Shown piece after piece: positions 5,819 to 8,191 of a stretch of DNA of 8,191 nucleotides (its first letter is position 1; each line of letters starts with the position of its first letter). Source of the stretch: Candidatus Woesearchaeota archaeon (GTDB taxonomy: Archaea; Nanobdellota; Nanobdellia; SCGC-AAA011-G17; JACPNG01); NCBI GenBank assembly GCA_018303705.1, contig JAGVXQ010000008.1, positions 1 to 8,191 of the forward strand. The letters run 5' to 3'. A model generated the notes under the pieces. That model searched no databases and was not told the origin of the DNA. It saw only the letters and a program-made list of their open reading frames with translations. A program made the translations under genes and the position numbers.

Positions 5819-6463
5819 ATGAAAAAGAGGATAATGGCTGAGTTTGAAGCAGAGAAATTCTTGAGCAAGTACATTCCTATTGTGAAAGGCAGGCTAATTA
5901 AGAGCTTAGATGGGGTGAACATAAACTTGATTAAAAAATACCCCTGCGTGCTGAAAATCATTTCCAAGGATGCATTGCATAAAAGCGATGTTAATGGGGT
6001 GAGAATAGTTAGAAGCATGGACGAGCTAAAAAAGAATTTTATTGAATTGCAAGATGTTGCTAAAAAAAGAGGATTTCGTCTGGATGGCATACTTGTGCAG
6101 GAATTTGTCGAGGGGAAAGAGATAATAATAGGCATTAATAATGATGAGACTTTTGGCCATGTTTTAATGCTTGGCATTGGGGGCATATTTGTTGAATTGC
6201 TGAAAGATGTTTCTTTTAGAGTTTGTCCTATTACTTCGCATGATGCACGTTCTATGATAAATGAGCTGGAAGGAAGAAACTTGCTGCATGGATTTAGAAG
6301 CAAACCTGTCAACCTGAGGCTTTTGGAAAGAACATTAATCAAAGTTTCTAAGATACCAATGAAGCATAGAAATCTGCTCGAGCTGGACATAAACCCCTTT
6401 ATCATCAATGAAAAAATTGGCAAAGTTGTTGATGCAAGAATGGTTTTTTGGGATAAAAAATGA
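5819..6463 (+). CDS. ADP-forming acetyl-CoA synthetase (acetate-CoA ligase), beta subunit (ATP-grasp)
   Basis: This 214-residue protein matches archaeal ACD beta subunits, which bind ADP/ATP and accept the phosphoryl group from the alpha subunit. L-H54-K-S-D-V-N-G-V corresponds to the HKSD motif of Pyrococcus ACD beta, whose His71 relays phosphate. Further matches are V-E-G-K-E-I-I-I-G, G-I-G-G-I-F-V-E-L-L-K-D-V-S-F-R, and E-L-D-I-N-P near the C-terminus followed by V-D-A-R-M. It is about 18 residues shorter than the usual 232, all at the N-terminus. An in-frame stop (5813-5815) prevents extension upstream. ATG 5834 is an alternative start with AGAGG (5826-5830) three bases before it, giving 209 residues. 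The last codons overlap the POR gamma start by ATGA, so the gene heads the POR operon. Confidence 0.93.
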   Translation: MKKRIMAEFEAEKFLSKYIPIVKGRLIKSLDGVNINLIKKYPCVLKIISKDALHKSDVNGVRIVRSMDELKKNFIELQDVAKKRGFRLDGILVQEFVEGKEIIIGINNDETFGHVLMLGIGGIFVELLKDVSFRVCPITSHDARSMINELEGRNLLHGFRSKPVNLRLLERTLIKVSKIPMKHRNLLELDINPFIINEKIGKVVDARMVFWDKK

Positions 6464-6990
6464 TAGAAATAAGGCTGCATGGGAGAGGCGGGCAGGGAGT
6501 AAAGAAAGCTTCGCAGATACTTGGAAGGGCAGCTTACATAGCAGGGTACAAAACACAGGATTTTGCTTTGTATGGTGCGGAAAGAAGAGGAGCACCTGTG
6601 ACTAGCTTTGTAAGGATAGACAAAAAAGAAATTAGGACAAGGGGATATATATTTGAGCCTGATTACATTTTGATAATGGACAACACTATTGATTTAAGGG
6701 AAACACTAAAAGGCAAGAAGAAAAGTACAATTGTGCTGGCAAACAGCGTCAAAGGATTAAGGCATGAATGCGTTATAGACGCAGATAAGATAGTGATGGA
6801 AGAGACTGGAAATGTTCTTGGAGTCAACATAGCCATGTTAGGAGCATTTGTAACATTGTTTAAGCAAATAACAATTGAACATCTGACAGAAGCCATCAAA
6901 ATAGAGCTGTCTAAGTATTCTAAGGATGTTGTTGAAAGAAACATTAACATAATAAAGAAAAGTTACAACCATGTTTTGTGCTCAAGATGA
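6460..6990 (+). CDS. porG: Pyruvate:ferredoxin oxidoreductase, gamma subunit
   Basis: The 176-residue product has the hallmark of 2-oxoacid:acceptor oxidoreductase gamma domains: H-G-R-G-G-Q-G-V (7-14) and, 24 residues on, Y-G-A-E-R-R-G-A-P-V (38-47). Its length is typical of the separate gamma subunit of archaeal four-subunit enzymes. Gamma forms part of the dimer core that helps bind CoA and the active site during oxidative decarboxylation of pyruvate to acetyl-CoA. ATG overlaps the ACD beta stop (ATGA, 6460-6463), indicating translational coupling. A 2-ketoisovalerate or other oxoacid specificity cannot be excluded from gamma alone. Pyruvate is favoured by the delta and alpha sequences and by the ACD partner. 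Confidence 0.93.
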   Translation: MIEIRLHGRGGQGVKKASQILGRAAYIAGYKTQDFALYGAERRGAPVTSFVRIDKKEIRTRGYIFEPDYILIMDNTIDLRETLKGKKKSTIVLANSVKGLRHECVIDADKIVMEETGNVLGVNIAMLGAFVTLFKQITIEHLTEAIKIELSKYSKDVVERNINIIKKSYNHVLCSR

Positions 6991-7289
6991 TAACAAAAGA
7001 AAATAGAATAAGGATAAACAAGAAAAACGAATTTCCAATATCAACAGCAGGGAAGAACATACCTAATAGGGGTTCTTGGAGGGTATTAAAGCCCAACATT
7101 GACCTAAAAAAATGCATCAAATGCAGGTTCTGCTGGCTGTACTGCCCTGATGCAGCAATGAACCTTGACAAAAATGATTTTCCATATTCTGATAGTTATA
7201 CATGCAAAGGCTGTGGTGTTTGTGCTGAGGTTTGCCCTGTCAAATGCATAATAATGGAAAGAGATCTACACAGGGAGAATGGAAAATGA
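6987..7289 (+). CDS. porD: Pyruvate:ferredoxin oxidoreductase, delta subunit (2[4Fe-4S] ferredoxin-like)
   Basis: The 100-residue product has the N-terminal G-S-W-R (29-32) and K-P-N-I-D (35-39) features of archaeal POR delta subunits, followed by two complete CxxCxxCxxxCP binding motifs: C43, C46, C49, C53 and C73, C76, C79, C83. It relays electrons from the TPP site to external ferredoxin. Its length fits the family (about 100-105). ATG 6987 is chosen over the in-frame GTG 6978 because it makes an ATGA overlap with the gamma stop (6988-6990), the same junction type as its neighbours. A ninth cysteine (C87) after the second motif is not needed for the clusters. Confidence 0.95.
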   Translation: MITKENRIRINKKNEFPISTAGKNIPNRGSWRVLKPNIDLKKCIKCRFCWLYCPDAAMNLDKNDFPYSDSYTCKGCGVCAEVCPVKCIIMERDLHRENGK

Positions 7290-8191
7290 AAGAACTGCTT
7301 GATGGAAATGAATCAGCAGCATATGCTGTAAGATTATCTAAAGTAAAGTGCATACCTTGCTTTCCAATAACACCAACAACATCAATGATTGAGTTGTTTG
7401 CAAAATGGAAAACAGATGGTTTGCTTAATGCAGAATTTAGCCAGCTGGAAAGCGAGCATTCTGTCATGAGTGCTGCCTTTGGATCAGCATTGACTGGTGC
7501 CAGGACGTTTACAGCAACGTCATCCCAGGGATTGCTGCTGATGCATGAAATTCTGTACAATGTCTCTGGGTGCAGATTGCCAATAGTGATGGCTAATGTT
7601 TCTAGAGGTGTTTCAGCACCGTTGACTTTATGGTGCGACCATGGTGACATATTAGCTGTACGCGATTCTGGCTGGATAATATTCATGTCAGAAACAAACC
7701 AAGAGGTTATGGACTCTGTAATAATGTCTTACAAGATAGCTGAAAGTACTTTGTTGCCTGTTATTGTTAACATGGATGGTTTTATACAAAGCTATACAAG
7801 GACAGAGGTTGAGGTTCCAAGCCAAAAATTAGTTGATGGGTTTTTGCCGAGTATAAATTTAAGGTTTAAGATAAACATGGACAAACCAGTTACATATGCT
7901 GCTCCTGCAATGGAAGATTATATGTTTTACAAATCTCAGCTGCATAAGGCTCATTTAGACTCTTTTAAAGCAATAAAGAGGGTGCAAGCTGAATGGTCTA
8001 GATTAACAAAAAGAAAATATGACTTAGCAGAATCTTATAGACTGAGAGATGCGGAGTCTGCAATAGTCATGATGGGCGCTAATAGCACAGTATGCAAGGC
8101 TGCTGTGGATGCATTGAGAAAGAAAAACAAGAAAGGTGGCTTGCTAAGGATAAGATTATACAGGCCATTTCCTGAAAAAGAAATATCTAAT
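7286..8191 (+). CDS. porA: Pyruvate:ferredoxin oxidoreductase, alpha subunit (3' end outside window)
   Basis: The reading frame opens at an ATG overlapping the delta stop (ATGA, 7286-7289) and stays open for 302 codons to the window edge. Motifs match POR alpha (pyrimidine-binding and domain II): C-F-P-I-T-P-T-T (25-32), E-S-E-H-S (55-59), a G-A-R-T-F-T-A-T-S-S-Q-G-L run (71-83), R-L-P-I-V-M (97-102), W-C-D-H-G-D (116-121) and R-D-S-G-W (126-130). The C-terminal domain begins about 256 (E-S-A-I-V-M-M-G-A-N) and carries L-R-I-R-L-Y-R-P-F-P (287-296), conserved in these enzymes. The full protein is usually near 390 residues, so about 90 are missing. The beta subunit gene is expected to follow. 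Alpha binds pyruvate together with beta-bound TPP. Confidence 0.95.
   Translation, partial: MKELLDGNESAAYAVRLSKVKCIPCFPITPTTSMIELFAKWKTDGLLNAEFSQLESEHSVMSAAFGSALTGARTFTATSSQGLLLMHEILYNVSGCRLPIVMANVSRGVSAPLTLWCDHGDILAVRDSGWIIFMSETNQEVMDSVIMSYKIAESTLLPVIVNMDGFIQSYTRTEVEVPSQKLVDGFLPSINLRFKINMDKPVTYAAPAMEDYMFYKSQLHKAHLDSFKAIKRVQAEWSRLTKRKYDLAESYRLRDAESAIVMMGANSTVCKAAVDALRKKNKKGGLLRIRLYRPFPEKEISN

Noticed and set aside
5812..5841. Nine-codon mini-ORF (ATG 5812 to TGA 5839-5841) overlapping the ACD beta start
   Set aside because: Too short to support; it could be an attenuator-like leader peptide, but no ribosome site or secondary structure supports that.
5788..6480. 230-codon open frame on the minus strand
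   Set aside because: It is the antisense of the ACD beta gene, Ser/Phe/Leu-rich as expected for the complement of a Lys/Glu-rich gene, without a ribosome site or motif.
7240..7686. 148-codon open frame on the minus strand
   Set aside because: It lies opposite the porD end and porA start, which have strong family motifs on the plus strand; its own translation shows no recognisable domain.

Overview
The window looks like an AT-rich archaeal genome fragment, plausibly from a DPANN-type lineage with small genomes. The archaeal call rests on five things: TATA-box promoters (TTTATAAATA type), one probably leaderless start, GGAGG-type ribosome sites 4-6 nt from ATG, T-tract terminators, and the archaeal layout of split ADP-forming acetyl-CoA synthetase subunits with a four-subunit-type pyruvate:ferredoxin oxidoreductase (POR). 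The finer lineage is inference. No tRNA, rRNA, CRISPR array or insertion sequence was seen.

Left half (about 1-4300, all plus strand) is a run of small, mostly membrane or extracytoplasmic proteins rich in cysteine motifs. (i) The last codons of an upstream gene ending V-G-G-C-stop. (ii) A membrane-anchored protein with three tandem thioredoxin-like repeats, each with CxxC and a putative cis-proline. (iii) A two-pass membrane protein with a cytoplasmic winged helix and two cysteines in its external loop, a candidate membrane-tethered transcription regulator. (iv) A probable four-gene operon (1927-3973): an anchored protein with a CxxCC...CxCxH cluster, an 84-residue anchored protein that also ends VGGC, a four-pass membrane protein whose predicted mature N-terminus is HCPLC, and a cytosolic helical protein with a C/H pair and a terminal CC. 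(v) A 73-residue secreted/anchored protein with a Gly/Met/Cys segment, under its own promoter. I cannot assign a known pathway. Shared anchors, shared tails and recurring thiol motifs suggest one envelope thiol-redox or metal-handling system. This is the part of the window most likely to be undescribed.

Right half (4317-8191) is energy metabolism. The ADP-forming acetyl-CoA synthetase alpha subunit lies on the minus strand. It is divergent, across a 116-bp promoter region, from a plus-strand operon: ACD beta subunit, then POR gamma, delta and alpha (alpha runs off the right edge). Three consecutive ATGA stop/start overlaps join these four genes. Together they would convert pyruvate to acetyl-CoA with reduction of ferredoxin, then acetyl-CoA + ADP + Pi to acetate + ATP, the classic archaeal fermentative ATP-forming route. 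The POR beta (TPP-binding) subunit is not in the window and is expected just downstream.
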